DNA of 64,000 bases from JAGXRK01 sp963714415 (GTDB lineage: Bacteria; Bacteroidota; Ignavibacteria; Ignavibacteriales; Ignavibacteriaceae). Each line of letters begins with the position of its first letter. Positions within the stretch are counted from its first letter, which is position 1. The notes below the pieces were generated by a model. That model made no database searches. It saw only the letters and a program-made list of their open reading frames with translations, and had not been told where the DNA came from. The stretch is from assembly GCA_963714415.1 (NCBI GenBank), contig CAVQOL010000013.1, forward strand, positions 6,664 to 70,663. Direction: 5' to 3'. Made by a program: the position numbers and the translations under genes. Of the stretch, positions 27,369 to 36,890 are shown in pieces.

Positions 27369-28860
27369 TTAAGGCAATTGATAAAACATTAACTCTATTA
27401 TATTATCAAGACTTAATAACAAAGCAACATTCTCAATATGAAAAGTATGTGGAAACATATCAACAGGTCTTATCTTGATTAACTTATATCCTGCTTCAAC
27501 CATCATCTTAATATCTCTTACTTGCGTTGTCGGATTGCAGCTTACGTAAATAATTTTTTGTGGAGAAAGTTTTATTAAATCATTAACAGTATTTTTATGC
27601 ATTCCACTTCTTGGTGGATCGACAATTATAACATCTGGCTTCGGAATGCCTTCACTTTCAACAAACGGAATAAATGAATCATACAAATCAGTAACGAAAC
27701 ACTTTACATTTTTAATGTTGTTCAATCCTATATTTACTTCCGCATCATTAACTGCCGATTTCTCTGATTCAAATCCGTAAACCTCTTTACAATAATCTGA
27801 AACATAAATTGCAATAGTTCCGGCGCCGGAGTAAAGATCATAAACAATTTCATTTCCTTGCAAATCAGCATAGTCCAAAGCTGTTTGAAAAAGTTTTTCT
27901 GCCTGTAAAGTATTTGTCTGAAAAAACGAATTTGCACTTATTCTGAATTTATGCCTGCCAATCATATCATAAATAAATCCCGGTCCGTAAATAACATTCT
28001 CATAATCCCCAATTGCAACGGCAGCTTTCTTTTTATTGATATTGTTAATAATAGTTGTAATCTGCGGAACAGCTTTTAATAACTCACTGTTGTATTCGTT
28101 AATTAAATCATCATCCTGGTAAGACGTAACCAGGTTTACCATCAGATCATTTGTGTGAAATGAATTTTTTATTACAAGATTTCTTAAATAACCCTGATGA
28201 GTTTTTGTAGAATAGATGGAAGTGTTTCGTGATTTGAAGAAATCCCGTGTAAAATTTAGAATTGTGTCGTTAATCTCAGGTTGAAGAAAACATTGTTCAA
28301 TGTTCACAACCTTATCATAAACTTTTGGAACGTGGAGTCCAAGTGCGAAAAAATTATCCAATTCTTCAGACGAATTAATCTCCTCAGAAGTAAGCCACCT
28401 TTTTTCAGTGAATGAAAATTCCATTTTATTTCTGTAATGGTAAACATTATCCGATGGGATTATATCGGCTCAATCATCAATATTCGGAAACACCCCCAAG
28501 CTTATCAAAAATTTCAACGACCTGCAGCTGTTTGTATTTAATTTGTGATTGGTAATCTAAATCCTGTTGTTTACATCCGCCGCATGTTCCGAAGTATTCA
28601 CACTTTGCATCAGTTCTTTCAGCGGACCTTATAATTATTTCAACGGTGTCAGCTTCCGCAAATGATTTTTTAATTTTCTTCAGACTTGCCTTTACTTTAT
28701 CACCGGGATAAGCTCCGCTTACAAACACCACATAATTTTCATCTTCATCTGGCGCATCAATTCCCGTCAATTTACTTTTTGAAACTTTTGCAATTCCTTT
28801 TCCTTCAAAAGCGTACTTCTCTATTTGAAGTTCTACTATATCGCCTTTTTTTGTATTCAT
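27369..28860 (-). CDS. rlmD: 23S rRNA (uracil-5-)-methyltransferase, RlmD/RumA type, frameshifted
   Basis: Two frames make one gene. The 5' part (28860-28477) has a TRAM domain and the iron-sulfur cysteines CEYFGTCGGC; the 3' part (to 27369) has the AdoMet fold (YDLYSGAGTIAIYVSDY), the VDPPRSGMHKNTV motif and the catalytic cysteine in YVSCNP. Between them, about 28435-28485, correct family sequence (IIPSDNVYHYRNKMEFSFTE) is readable only by changing frame twice. The enzyme makes m5U in 23S rRNA (or tRNA, as its relative TrmA does); I cannot tell which uridine. The start codon overlaps the stop of the upstream methyltransferase gene. Confidence 0.8.
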
Positions 28861-29651
28861 TGTATTCTGTCACCCTGAACTTGTTTCAGGGTCCTTGAAA
28901 TATTAAGAAGATTCCGAAACAAGTTCGGAATGACGGTGATTATGTTTTCTTCAAGTATCAGCATCTTAAATCCAATAAACTTATCTGCACCAAGTTTTAA
29001 GTAAGCATTGGATTCGTGACTTATCTTGTTTAGTAATTTTTTATAATAACTTTTTTCTTTGTCAGAGAGATTGTCGATAACTTCATTTAATGATTGTGCG
29101 GCATTCGTATAGAAGTTCTGAAGAGATGAAGTTAAATCTTCTTCATACAGAACCGAAAATTTTCTTTCTATATAGTAATCCTTACAATTTTCATGTTGCA
29201 GAGGTAAGATATCTGATGACTCAAAGATGTCTTTAACAAACGCAGGATAATTTTTGTTAAGTGCTGTTATTTCGCCAACACACAAAACACCTTCCGGTTT
29301 AAGAATTCTTTTAATTTCTTTTACAATTTTATTCCTGTTTGAAAGAGAAATAGAAGCTTGTGCATAAACAAGATCGAATTGAGAATCAGTAAAATCGGTA
29401 TTGTCAAAGTCCATCATCTTCACAGAGATTTTACTTTCTTTTGATAAGCCAAGTCTTGCATTTATTAAAGATTCATAATCATTTACAATCATTACGACAG
29501 AAGCAGCATCTGCCTCAATCATTTTGATTGTAACTTTTTCACTTCCAGAGCCTAAAATAAGAATTTCCTTGTCTTTTAGAATATATTTGTTCTTCAAACT
29601 GCGGAATTGCCTAAGCCCACCAGGAAGAAAAACTAACGTGTTATCGTGCAT
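28857..29651 (-). CDS. class I SAM-dependent methyltransferase with repeat-derived C-terminus
   Basis: 264 residues. Motif I (ILILGSGSEKV) and a post-motif region (DLVYAQASISLSNRNKI, ILKPEGVLCVGEI) mark a class I AdoMet methyltransferase of the UbiE-like type; the substrate is unknown. The last 25 residues (beginning VIPNLFRNLL and ending VQGDRIQ) are translated from a dispersed intergenic repeat at 28869-28939 and are not part of the family fold. The stop overlaps the rlmD start (ATGA), so the repeat has created the present junction of the two genes. Confidence 0.75.
   Translation of the reverse strand: MHDNTLVFLPGGLRQFRSLKNKYILKDKEILILGSGSEKVTIKMIEADAASVVMIVNDYESLINARLGLSKESKISVKMMDFDNTDFTDSQFDLVYAQASISLSNRNKIVKEIKRILKPEGVLCVGEITALNKNYPAFVKDIFESSDILPLQHENCKDYYIERKFSVLYEEDLTSSLQNFYTNAAQSLNEVIDNLSDKEKSYYKKLLNKISHESNAYLKLGADKFIGFKMLILEENIITVIPNLFRNLLNISRTLKQVQGDRIQ
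28869..28939. repeat. palindromic dispersed repeat (CCCTGAACTTGTTTCAGGG type)
   Basis: Two adjacent hairpins are visible: CCCTGAACTTGTTTCAGGG and TTCCGAAACAAGTTCGGAA. The outer ends read GTCAC and TGAC and are inverted. It overlaps the 3' end of the methyltransferase gene and supplies its final codons. Similar wording appears as a half copy near 41412. Confidence 0.75.
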
Positions 29652-29792
29652 ATTTATCTCTTATTTTCTTATCAAAGTTAACCATTAAGAAATTAATATA
29701 GAATTTAATGGTGGTATTCTGCTTTAAATTGCCTTTCGCTTTAACAAGTCGTATTTTTTGAATAATAATTTAAATATTCTTCCGAGGCAACG

Positions 29793-31808
29793 ATGAAAAA
29801 ATTCTTCTTATTACTTCTCTTTATTTCCATTACAGTATTTCCACAAACAAAAAGAGCAATTAATGTTGATGACCTTTGGGCGATGAAGCGCATTGGTGCG
29901 TACGATATTTCTCCGGATGGAAAAACTCTAGCATTCACTTTAACTAGCTACACTTTTGAAGCTAATAAGGGAAACACGGATATTTATTTAATTGATTCTG
30001 ATGGTAAAAATCTTAGATCACTAAAAAATTCTGAAAAAAATGAAGGCGAGCCAAAATTTTCTCCTAATGGAAAAACAATCGCATTCACTCGAGGTGGACA
30101 AATCTGGCTCTGTGATCTGGATGGTTCAAACGAAAAACAATTAACAAACATTTATACTGGTGCATCAGGATTTGAATGGTCGGCAGATGGAAAGAAAATT
30201 TTGTTTGTTTCTTCTGTTTATCCTGATTGTAAAACACAGCAATGTAATGAAGAGATAGATAAAGTAAGAGAGGAAAGTAAAGTAAAAGCAAAAATTTTTA
30301 CAGAGTTAATGTATCGTCATTGGAATGATTGGCGTGGTGATAAACGCAGTCATTTGTTCCTGCTTGATATTGAAACCGGAAACTTTACTGATCTTACAGA
30401 GGGAAACAAAGAAGATGTTCCCCCTATGGCGTTGGGCTCATCAAATGATTACAATTTTTCTCCCGATGGGAATGAGATTGCTTACTCACTAAATTCTGAA
30501 TTCACCAAAGCAACAAGCACTAACATTGAGATTTACCTTCTTGGTCTGAATCCTTCAAATACTCCTAAACTTATTTCAACAAGCAAAGGCGTTGATTGTC
30601 AGCCTGTTTATTCTCCCGACGGAAAGTATCTTGCCTGGACTTCAATGAAGCGAGCAAAGTTTGAAGCTGATAAAAAAGATTTGATTTTGTTTAATCGCAA
30701 AACAGGCGAAGTAAAAAATCTTACGGAAAAATTTGATAAATCCGTTGATGAAATTATCTGGACTCCCGATTCTAAAACAATTTATTTTATCGCCGGTAAT
30801 GAAATTTATAATTCAATCTATAAGCTTGATGTAAAATCCGGCAATATAAATTTATTTCATAAAGAGAATTACAATACTAACATTCAACTTTCTAAGGATG
30901 GAAAAGCTCTTTATTTTCTAAAGCAAAGATCTGATTTACCAAATGAAATTTTCGCACTCAGCACAGATGGCAAAAACAGCTTAAAAAGAATTACATTTAC
31001 AAATGAAGAAATTCTTTCACAACTTGAAATGAATCCTGTTGAAACATTCTGGAGTGAAGGAGCTGATGGAGCTAAAGTTCAATCAATTATAGTAAAACCT
31101 CCATTTTTCAATCCAAATAAAAAATATCCTATGATGTTTTTAATTCACGGCGGACCTCAAGGAGCCTGGGAAGATAATTTTCATTATAGATGGAATCTCC
31201 AAATGTTTGCAGGAGCGGGCTATGTTGTTGTAGCACCCAATCCACGAGGCTCAACAGGCTATGGACAAAAATTTACTGATGAAATTTCTGGCGATTGGGG
31301 AGGCAAAGTTTATATTGATTTGATGAAAGCTTATGATTATGCAATAGAGAATTTCTCATTCATTGATGCTAAAAATACTTTTGCATCAGGCGCATCTTAC
31401 GGCGGATATATGATAAACTGGATTGAAGGACATACAGATAGATTTAGTGCTCTTTTCTGCCACAATGGAACTTTCAATCTGGAAAGTATGTGGGGAACCA
31501 CAGAAGAATTATGGTTTCCGGAATGGGATATAAGCGGCACTCCGTGGGAAAATCCTGAAGCATATGAAAAATGGTCGCCGCATCGCTTTGCAAATAATTT
31601 TAAAACACCAATGTTAATTGTTCACAGTGCTTTTGATTTTAGATTATCTGAAGAACAAGCATTTCAATTATTTACGACTCTGCAACGGCTGGGAGTTGAA
31701 AGTAAGTTCTTGTATTTTCCTGACGAAACTCATTTTGTTTCCAAACCGCAAAATGCAAAGTTATGGTGGAACACAGTATTTGATTGGTTTAAATCGTATC
31801 AAAAATAG
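29793..31808 (+). CDS. S9 family peptidase (acylaminoacyl/dipeptidyl peptidase-like)
   Basis: 671 residues with a signal peptide. WD40-like beta-propeller repeats (SPDGKTLAF, SPNGKTIAFTR, SPDGKYLAWTS) fill the first two thirds, and the last third is an alpha/beta-hydrolase peptidase. The catalytic triad is S535 (SGASYGGYM), D615 (HSAFDFRL) and H647 (DETHFVSKP), in the order and spacing of prolyl oligopeptidases; HGGPQGAWED is the oxyanion region. It is a periplasmic peptidase that trims short peptides, the propeller screening out folded proteins. The YkvA-like gene follows six bases later. Confidence 0.9.
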   Translation: MKKFFLLLLFISITVFPQTKRAINVDDLWAMKRIGAYDISPDGKTLAFTLTSYTFEANKGNTDIYLIDSDGKNLRSLKNSEKNEGEPKFSPNGKTIAFTRGGQIWLCDLDGSNEKQLTNIYTGASGFEWSADGKKILFVSSVYPDCKTQQCNEEIDKVREESKVKAKIFTELMYRHWNDWRGDKRSHLFLLDIETGNFTDLTEGNKEDVPPMALGSSNDYNFSPDGNEIAYSLNSEFTKATSTNIEIYLLGLNPSNTPKLISTSKGVDCQPVYSPDGKYLAWTSMKRAKFEADKKDLILFNRKTGEVKNLTEKFDKSVDEIIWTPDSKTIYFIAGNEIYNSIYKLDVKSGNINLFHKENYNTNIQLSKDGKALYFLKQRSDLPNEIFALSTDGKNSLKRITFTNEEILSQLEMNPVETFWSEGADGAKVQSIIVKPPFFNPNKKYPMMFLIHGGPQGAWEDNFHYRWNLQMFAGAGYVVVAPNPRGSTGYGQKFTDEISGDWGGKVYIDLMKAYDYAIENFSFIDAKNTFASGASYGGYMINWIEGHTDRFSALFCHNGTFNLESMWGTTEELWFPEWDISGTPWENPEAYEKWSPHRFANNFKTPMLIVHSAFDFRLSEEQAFQLFTTLQRLGVESKFLYFPDETHFVSKPQNAKLWWNTVFDWFKSYQK

Positions 31809-31813
31809 GAGAG

Positions 31814-32233
31814 ATGATGAAAGAAAGAGATTTTGAAATTGTAACTCCCGACGACGAGATTTTTGAAAACTTAGGTGATCTTGGCGCATTTAGAACGGGT
31901 GGTAAAACTGAACGGGAAGTCGAAGAAGATTATAGTGAAAGAAGCGGATACGTTGAAGAAAACTTCTGGAGTAAAGTTGAAAGAGTAGGTAAGAAAATTT
32001 CCTTTGCAAAAGATATTCTGGCTCTATACAAATATATGAAAGACCCATTTATTAGTTGGCACCGTAAAGCCATAGTTGTAATGGGATTGGTTTATTTTAT
32101 CTCACCTATTGATACAATTCCTGATATTGCACCATTTATCGGGTATCTTGATGACCTTGGCGTTATAACTGCAGTAATTAAATTTCTTGGTAGTGAGCTT
32201 ATTCCATATTACGATGCTAAATACAGGGCTTAG
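31814..32233 (+). CDS. YkvA family (DUF1232) membrane protein
   Basis: 139 residues with the DUF1232 core (KAIVVMGLVYFISPIDTIPD followed by PFIGYLDDLGVI), one to two hydrophobic segments and an acidic N-terminal 60 residues. The function of the family is unknown. Two consecutive ATGs (31814, 31817) follow a GGAGAG ribosome-binding site; the second has the better spacing. It probably shares a transcript with the S9 peptidase. Confidence 0.8.
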   Translation: MMKERDFEIVTPDDEIFENLGDLGAFRTGGKTEREVEEDYSERSGYVEENFWSKVERVGKKISFAKDILALYKYMKDPFISWHRKAIVVMGLVYFISPIDTIPDIAPFIGYLDDLGVITAVIKFLGSELIPYYDAKYRA

Positions 32234-32339
32234 TGAAACTTAGTGCTCTTATGTCTAAGTGGTTTCAACAGCTTCTTTTCACCAACTAAGACTCAGAGAA
32301 CATTTAGAAACGACTTAGGAGTAGAAACTTATAACTACC

Positions 32340-32866
32340 ATGAAATTACAAACTTCTCAAATCAGAAATTCGTTATAAAGGTAAAGTGTTCGATCATCAG
32401 GTTGATGAAATTGAATACGAAAGCGGGAAGAAGGGAATCCGTGAAATAGCAATTCATCCCGGCGGTGCTGTAGTTATTCCTGTTAAGGATGACGGTAAGT
32501 TAATTCTTGTTAAACAATTCAGATATCCTTTGCAGAAGTGGCTGATTGAATTTCCTGCCGGCAAACTTGACGCAAATGAAGATCCTTTAATTTGTGCAAG
32601 ACGAGAATTAGAAGAAGAAACAGGGTACAAAGCAAAGAAGTTTGAAAAACTTGGTGAGATTCTAACCGCTCCTGGATATTGCACAGAAATTTTACATATT
32701 TACAAAGCAACAGAATTAATACCCGGAAATCATCAATCATGAAGAAGGTGAACTTGGAATGGAAATCCTTGAGTTTAGTTTTGAAGAAGTTGAAAAAATG
32801 ATAAAGCAGGGTGAAATTACTGATGCGAAAACGATAGCGGGAATGTATTATCTGCAAAACAATTAA
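32340..32866 (+). CDS. NUDIX hydrolase (ADP-ribose pyrophosphatase-like), frameshifted
   Basis: About 175 residues once two one-base shifts are corrected. The N-terminal strand (SEIRYKGKVFDHQVDEI) is readable from about 32350, upstream of which only the ATG at 32340 offers a start. The Nudix box runs GKLDANEDPLICARRELEEE followed by TGYKAKKFEKLGE, fitting GX5EX7REUXEEXGU. The open frame stops after PGNHQS, but the adjacent frame continues INHEEGELGMEILEFSFEE to a stop at 32864-32866, giving the usual ADP-sugar pyrophosphatase C-terminus. It probably hydrolyses ADP-ribose or a similar nucleoside diphosphate. Confidence 0.78.
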
Positions 32867-32938
32867 TTATTATAAAATGTCCTTTCTTTATTCTATAAAC
32901 CAAAATTCCTATATTGACTTAGCATTTCATCATTCATT

Positions 32939-33697
32939 ATGAAGACATATAATTATTTACAAAATATTGCACGGGAAAAGGGCGCAGCATATTTAATATT
33001 GCTCGATCCTGATAAACTTTCGGAAGAAAAACTTATTCCTTTTGTTAAGCATTGCGAAAAATCAGATGTTGATGGCTTTTTGGTTGGCGGAAGTTTGATG
33101 ATAAACAGCAACCTTGAATTATTTTTAGAAAAAGTTAAAAGCTCCACTTCATTGCCAGCAATAATTTTTCCCGGAAGTGTTAATCAGATTTGTTCTGCTG
33201 CAGATGCAATTTTATTCCTTTCTGTTGTAAGTGGAAGAAATGCAGAGCATTTAATTGGCAAACATGTTCTTGCAGCACCAATTATAAAACAATCTGGAGT
33301 TGAACCAATATCAACCGGATACATTTTGATTGAATCAGGATCAACAACAACAGCAGTATATATGAGTGGAAGTTTACCCGTTCCGAGAAATAAACCTGAA
33401 ATTGCCGCATCCACTGCTCTGGCTGCTGAATATCTGGGAATGAAATTAATTTATCTTGAAGCTGGCAGCGGGGCAGATCAGCCGGTACCGAATGAAATTG
33501 TAAAAGCAGTTAGCAGTCAGGTTTCTATTCCTGTAATTGTCGGCGGTGGAATAAGAAATCCGCAAACAGCAAGAGAAAAAGTTGAGAACGGGGCTTCGAT
33601 AATCGTAACCGGTAATTTTTTTGAAAATGAAAATAATTGGAATTTGATTAAAGATTTTGCTTTAGCAGTGCATGTTAAACAAAATATTTTTGTTTAA
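32939..33697 (+). CDS. geranylgeranylglyceryl phosphate synthase-like (GGGPS/PcrB family)
   Basis: A 252-residue TIM barrel. The family features are LILLDPDK near the start, DGFLVGGSLM, the phosphate loops YLEAGSGADQPVP and PVIVGGGIRNPQTA, and the end ASIIVTGNFFE. GGGPS joins a polyprenyl diphosphate to glycerol-1-phosphate, the first step of archaeal-type ether lipids; Bacteroidota members exist and make polyprenylglyceryl phosphates of unclear role. No archaeal-type partner enzymes are visible here. Confidence 0.85.
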   Translation: MKTYNYLQNIAREKGAAYLILLDPDKLSEEKLIPFVKHCEKSDVDGFLVGGSLMINSNLELFLEKVKSSTSLPAIIFPGSVNQICSAADAILFLSVVSGRNAEHLIGKHVLAAPIIKQSGVEPISTGYILIESGSTTTAVYMSGSLPVPRNKPEIAASTALAAEYLGMKLIYLEAGSGADQPVPNEIVKAVSSQVSIPVIVGGGIRNPQTAREKVENGASIIVTGNFFENENNWNLIKDFALAVHVKQNIFV

Positions 33698-33702
33698 ACA
33701 CA

Positions 33703-33782
33703 ATGGCACACTGATGACACTGATTAAGCAGATTTGCTCTGATCAACGAAAATCAGTCATATCTGTGTTATCAACGTGCTAT
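33703..33782. repeat. ATAGAACAC-type MITE-like repeat, copy 2
   Basis: An 80-base element with short inverted ends (ATGGCAC ... GTGCTAT) and internal blocks CTGATGACACTGAT and ATCTGTGTTATC that match the copies at 25820 and 45995. It fills the space between the GGGPS and gmhA genes and ends 18 bases before the gmhA start. Confidence 0.65.
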
Positions 33783-33799
33783 TTCATTTAAGGATAAAA

Positions 33800-34384
33800 A
33801 TGGACACTAAAAAGTTTATCATCGATTCACTGAACGAAAGTTCGGAAACAAAACTTAAAATAAAAGAAGAATGTTTTGATGATATTATATCCGCAGTTGA
33901 TGTATTGGTTGACTGTTATAAGAATGGAAATAAACTTTTACTTTGCGGTAATGGCGGCAGTGCTGCAGATTGTCAGCATATTGCAACAGAAATGATGATA
34001 CGATTAAGTCACCATATTCAGCGTCCTGCATTACCAGCAATTGCACTAACAACAGATACATCCAATCTTACTGCAGGCGGAAATGATATTGGTTTTGAAA
34101 ATGTGTTTGCAAGAAATGTAGAAGGACTCGGTAACAATGGAGATGTTCTTCTTGCAATATCAACAAGCGGTAACTCGCCGAATGTTATCAAAGCAGTTGA
34201 GATGGCTCATCAAAAAGGAATGAAGGCAATAGGATTTCTTGGAGGCAGCGGCGGTAAATTAAAATCAATTGTTGATCTTCCAATTATTATCCCTTCGTCA
34301 AATGTACAGCGGATTCAGGAGGGACATATTACTATTGCTCACATAATTTGTGAATTGGTGGAAGATAAGCTTTATGGAAATTGA
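33800..34384 (+). CDS. gmhA: phosphoheptose isomerase (SIS domain, GmhA-like)
   Basis: 194 residues from the ATG at 33800, which has a good AAGGA site; an in-frame GTG 24 bases upstream would add residues encoded by the repeat. SIS-domain motifs: CGNGGSAADCQHIATEMMIR, then LAISTSGNSPNVI and the C-terminal RIQEGHITIAHIICELVE. GmhA converts sedoheptulose-7-phosphate to heptose-7-phosphate for lipopolysaccharide core. DiaA-like proteins are close relatives; the active-site histidine in EGHI favours the isomerase. Confidence 0.85.
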   Translation: MDTKKFIIDSLNESSETKLKIKEECFDDIISAVDVLVDCYKNGNKLLLCGNGGSAADCQHIATEMMIRLSHHIQRPALPAIALTTDTSNLTAGGNDIGFENVFARNVEGLGNNGDVLLAISTSGNSPNVIKAVEMAHQKGMKAIGFLGGSGGKLKSIVDLPIIIPSSNVQRIQEGHITIAHIICELVEDKLYGN

Positions 34385-34393
34385 AACTTGTAT

Positions 34394-34467
34394 TGTCATT
34401 ACCGCGAAGGCGGGAATCTTTGTGAATTATTAAATTCCGTGTTGCGCTTCGCTTGCACGGAACGACA
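34394..34467. repeat. GTCATT-ended intergenic repeat
   Basis: The stretch begins GTCATTACCGCGAAGGCGGGA and ends CACGGAACGAC, with internal palindromes (CCGCGAAGGCGG; CCGTG...CACGG). It has the look of the same broad class of GTCATTCC-type dispersed repeats seen at 25021 and 28869, but of a distinct subtype. It lies between convergent gmhA and the DUF192 gene. Confidence 0.5.
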
Positions 34468-34480
34468 TCGACGAACCAGT

Positions 34481-35038
34481 TTATAATCCTATTTTTGTCC
34501 CCATCCAATTTATCTTATCACCAACCTGAATATTGTGTCTATCGGTAAAACCTGCAATAACTTCCACTACATATTGTGAGGGTGAAGATGATGGATAGCT
34601 TTTCTGAGCAAGGGGAGTAGTGTTTTTATGAATTGTAACAATTTGCTTCTCAGAATTTACAAAAATCATATCAAGAGAAATCAGTGTGTTTAACATCCAG
34701 AAGGATTGAAATCTTTCTTCAGAAAAAATAAAAAGCATTCCCTGATTTTCTTTCATTTCTTTTCTGTTCATCAAGCCAAGCTGTCTTTCATATTCGTTGT
34801 CAGCAATTTCTAAATCAATTTTTGTTTTTTGGTTATCAAGGCTATCTGAAAAAACCAATTCGCCTTCTTTTGTGAATGTGTAATATTTCACTTCCGGATC
34901 ACTCTTTTTAATTATGAAATTATTAACAACAAAAAACACTGCAACTGCTATTACTAAAATTATAACTCCAAACTTTTTTATAAATGCTTTTTGATCCTTT
35001 GCAGGAGTTTTACTTTGAGTCTTTTTCTTTTGAACCAT
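34481..35038 (-). CDS. DUF192 family protein
   Basis: 185 residues: a lysine-rich N-terminus, one transmembrane anchor (about 25-45) and a DUF192 domain (ADNEYERQLGLMNRKEMKEN, then MLFIFSEERFQSFWMLNTLI, MIFVNSEKQIV, and a terminal VVEVIAGFTDRHNIQVGD). Solved DUF192 structures show a small beta-barrel; the role is unknown. It faces the periplasm by topology. Confidence 0.85.
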   Translation of the reverse strand: MVQKKKTQSKTPAKDQKAFIKKFGVIILVIAVAVFFVVNNFIIKKSDPEVKYYTFTKEGELVFSDSLDNQKTKIDLEIADNEYERQLGLMNRKEMKENQGMLFIFSEERFQSFWMLNTLISLDMIFVNSEKQIVTIHKNTTPLAQKSYPSSSPSQYVVEVIAGFTDRHNIQVGDKINWMGTKIGL

Positions 35039-35139
35039 TTTTTATTTTCCGATATTTGTGCAGGACAAATATAAACAAAACAGATTATTCCAGAGAGGTA
35101 ATATCTTTCACCAATAATTATTTATCTGGTTATATATTG

Positions 35140-35255
35140 AACTCATCAACCACCCTTCTCTTGAGAAGAGAAGGGAGAAAAAAATTTAAAAGCCCTCCTC
35201 GTCTTGGTAGACGAAGTCGCCAGATCTTTTTAAGAGAGGGATTTAGGGTGAGTTT
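35140..35255. repeat. AACTCA-ended double-hairpin repeat, copy 1 (interrupted)
   Basis: It shares with 51887-51978 the inverted ends (AACTCATC on the left, GGGTGAGTTT on the right), a CCCTTCTCTT/AAGAGAAGGG hairpin and the end AAGAGAGGGATTTAGGGTGA. Its second hairpin is split by about 30 foreign bases containing CGTCTTGGTAGACG. Confidence 0.7.
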
Positions 35256-35289
35256 GTTTAACAAATGAGTGTTCAGAAAATTATAACTT

Positions 35290-36171
35290 ATGCCAAAAAT
35301 TATTGAACGGGAAATAATTAAGTTAAGCGATTCTCAGCTTAAGATGACAGCAAGCGGTTGGGGAAGTGATGTAATTGAAAAAACAACAGTTGAAAAAATT
35401 ACATACGATTCTGACCTGCCTGCCGGCCTGTCTGCCGCCAAGGCAGGCGGATTAAAAGTAAAAGGCTATATAGCTTATCCGAAAGATGACAGTAAAAAGT
35501 ATCCGTGTATCATCTGGTGCAGAGGAGGAATTGGTAACGCAGGAGCTATTGATAAATTTACTGCACGCGGAATTTTCGGGCAGCTTGCGAGTTGGGGTTA
35601 TTGTGTTTTTGCATCTCAATACCGCGGAAATGACGGTGGTGAAGGATATGATGAATTTGGTGGTGATGACTTGAATGATGTTTTAAATCTTATTCCTCTC
35701 GCTGAAGAAATACCGAGCGCCAATAAAGAAGTCTGGGGTATTGAAGGTTGGAGCCGCGGTGGAATGATGACTTATCTTTTGCTTACAAGAACCGATATTT
35801 TCAAAGCTGCAGTTGTTATGGGTGGAATAGCAAATCTCCGTTGTAATTCTGATGAAAGCAAATTTATGCGTCGTCTTTATGAACATACTATGGGCAAGTA
35901 CAATCAAAAAGAATATTTTGAAAAATGTGAATCCAGGTCAATTATAAATTTTCCAGAAAAACTTTCTAAAAATACTCCATTATTGATATTACACGGTAAC
36001 GCAGATAAAAGAGTATTGCCACACGATTCAATAGATCTTTCCTACAAGCTTCTTGATTTGAAATATCTCTTCAGATTAGTAATGCTTGAAGGTGGCGATC
36101 ATTTTATGAAATCTCACCGCAAAGAAGTTGATGAGATGAGAAAAAACTGGTTTGAGAAGCACCTGAAATAG
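35290..36171 (+). CDS. alpha/beta hydrolase (prolyl oligopeptidase-like)
   Basis: 293 residues without a signal peptide. The nucleophile elbow is GWSRGGMM, the oxyanion region is WCRGGIGNAG, and the late acid and histidine lie in LHGNADKRVLPHDS and LEGGDHFM. These features fit a cytoplasmic S9-type or dienelactone-hydrolase-type enzyme. About a dozen residues (PAGLSAAKAGGL, near 43-54) are encoded by a GC-rich palindromic insertion not expected in the family; they fall in a surface loop ahead of the first core strand. Confidence 0.8.
   Translation: MPKIIEREIIKLSDSQLKMTASGWGSDVIEKTTVEKITYDSDLPAGLSAAKAGGLKVKGYIAYPKDDSKKYPCIIWCRGGIGNAGAIDKFTARGIFGQLASWGYCVFASQYRGNDGGEGYDEFGGDDLNDVLNLIPLAEEIPSANKEVWGIEGWSRGGMMTYLLLTRTDIFKAAVVMGGIANLRCNSDESKFMRRLYEHTMGKYNQKEYFEKCESRSIINFPEKLSKNTPLLILHGNADKRVLPHDSIDLSYKLLDLKYLFRLVMLEGGDHFMKSHRKEVDEMRKNWFEKHLK
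35414..35451. repeat. GC-rich palindromic insertion inside a reading frame
   Basis: CCTGCCTGCCGG ... AAGGCAGGCGG is an interrupted palindrome, strikingly GC-rich in an A/T-rich gene. It keeps the frame and adds PAGLSAAKAGG-type residues to the hydrolase. A relative sits inside the gene at 48365-50461. Confidence 0.75.
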
Positions 36172-36319
36172 ATATTCGTTATTTAGCAAATCCAGCTATT
36201 TTTGTCTCGAACACTTTTACATTAGTAAAAAAATCCATTAAATTAAAACACGTAAAATCTTTTCGACTGATTCTGAATATTATTTGTCGATTTCTTATTA
36301 ACATTTATAGGAGTTAAGT

Positions 36320-36878
36320 ATGAAAACTTTATTAAGTATTCTTTTTGCACTTATTGTTGTGTGGTTCAACTTTTTCACAGTTCAAGGCTGACATGGTTCA
36401 AACCAGTGAGGGAGTTACCACAACCAGTAAGCTCTATGTTGAAGGTGCTTTTTATTGTATCGAGCAGGAAGAAGGCGGTGATGAGGTACGTGTAATTGTC
36501 AATAAAGATGATATGGTCACACGTGTTTTAAAGCCTTCAGATAAGATGTACATCGAAATGAGCAGTACTGGAATGATGAGCAAAATAAATGATGTTTTTA
36601 TGAGTGTTGAGGACCTGCAAGGATCAACAGATGCTAAACTTTTAGGTAAGGAAGATGTGAACGGTTACAGTTGTGATAAATATGTTGTAAACCGTGATGG
36701 AAAAGACGTAATGACTTTCTGGATAAGCCCGGACTTGGGATTTCCGATAAAGGTTGTAAACATGATGGGAAACAAAATGACTATGGAATTGAAAAATATT
36801 AAAGTTGGAGATATTGATGATTCAGTGTTTAAGATCCCTGATGGGTATATCAAAATGGAAATGCCGGGAATGAAATAA
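36320..36878 (+). CDS. DUF4412/LolA-like secreted protein, frameshift in signal peptide
   Basis: About 185 residues. An ATG at 36320 with a TAGGAG site gives a signal peptide (MKTLLSILFALIVV), but that frame stops at 36389. The downstream frame continues CGSTFSQFKADMVQTSEGVT without a good start of its own, so one base is off near 36360-36366. The mature part is beta-rich (KLYVEGAFYCIEQ, VIVNKDDMVTRVLKPSDKMY, VMTFWISPDLGFPIKV), as in DUF4412 proteins with a LolA-like lipoprotein-carrier fold. The role is unknown. Confidence 0.75.
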
Positions 36879-36890
36879 TTGAGACAATAT

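Noticed and set aside
32234..32339. The spacer before the NUDIX gene as another dispersed repeat
   Set aside because: It has words such as CTTAGTG and CACCAACTAAGAC that recall known repeats, but I found no second copy in the window, so I do not call it.
34984..35268. A 94-codon plus-strand frame
   Set aside because: It crosses the start of the DUF192 gene and then only the double-hairpin repeat; its residues reflect the repeat, not a protein family.
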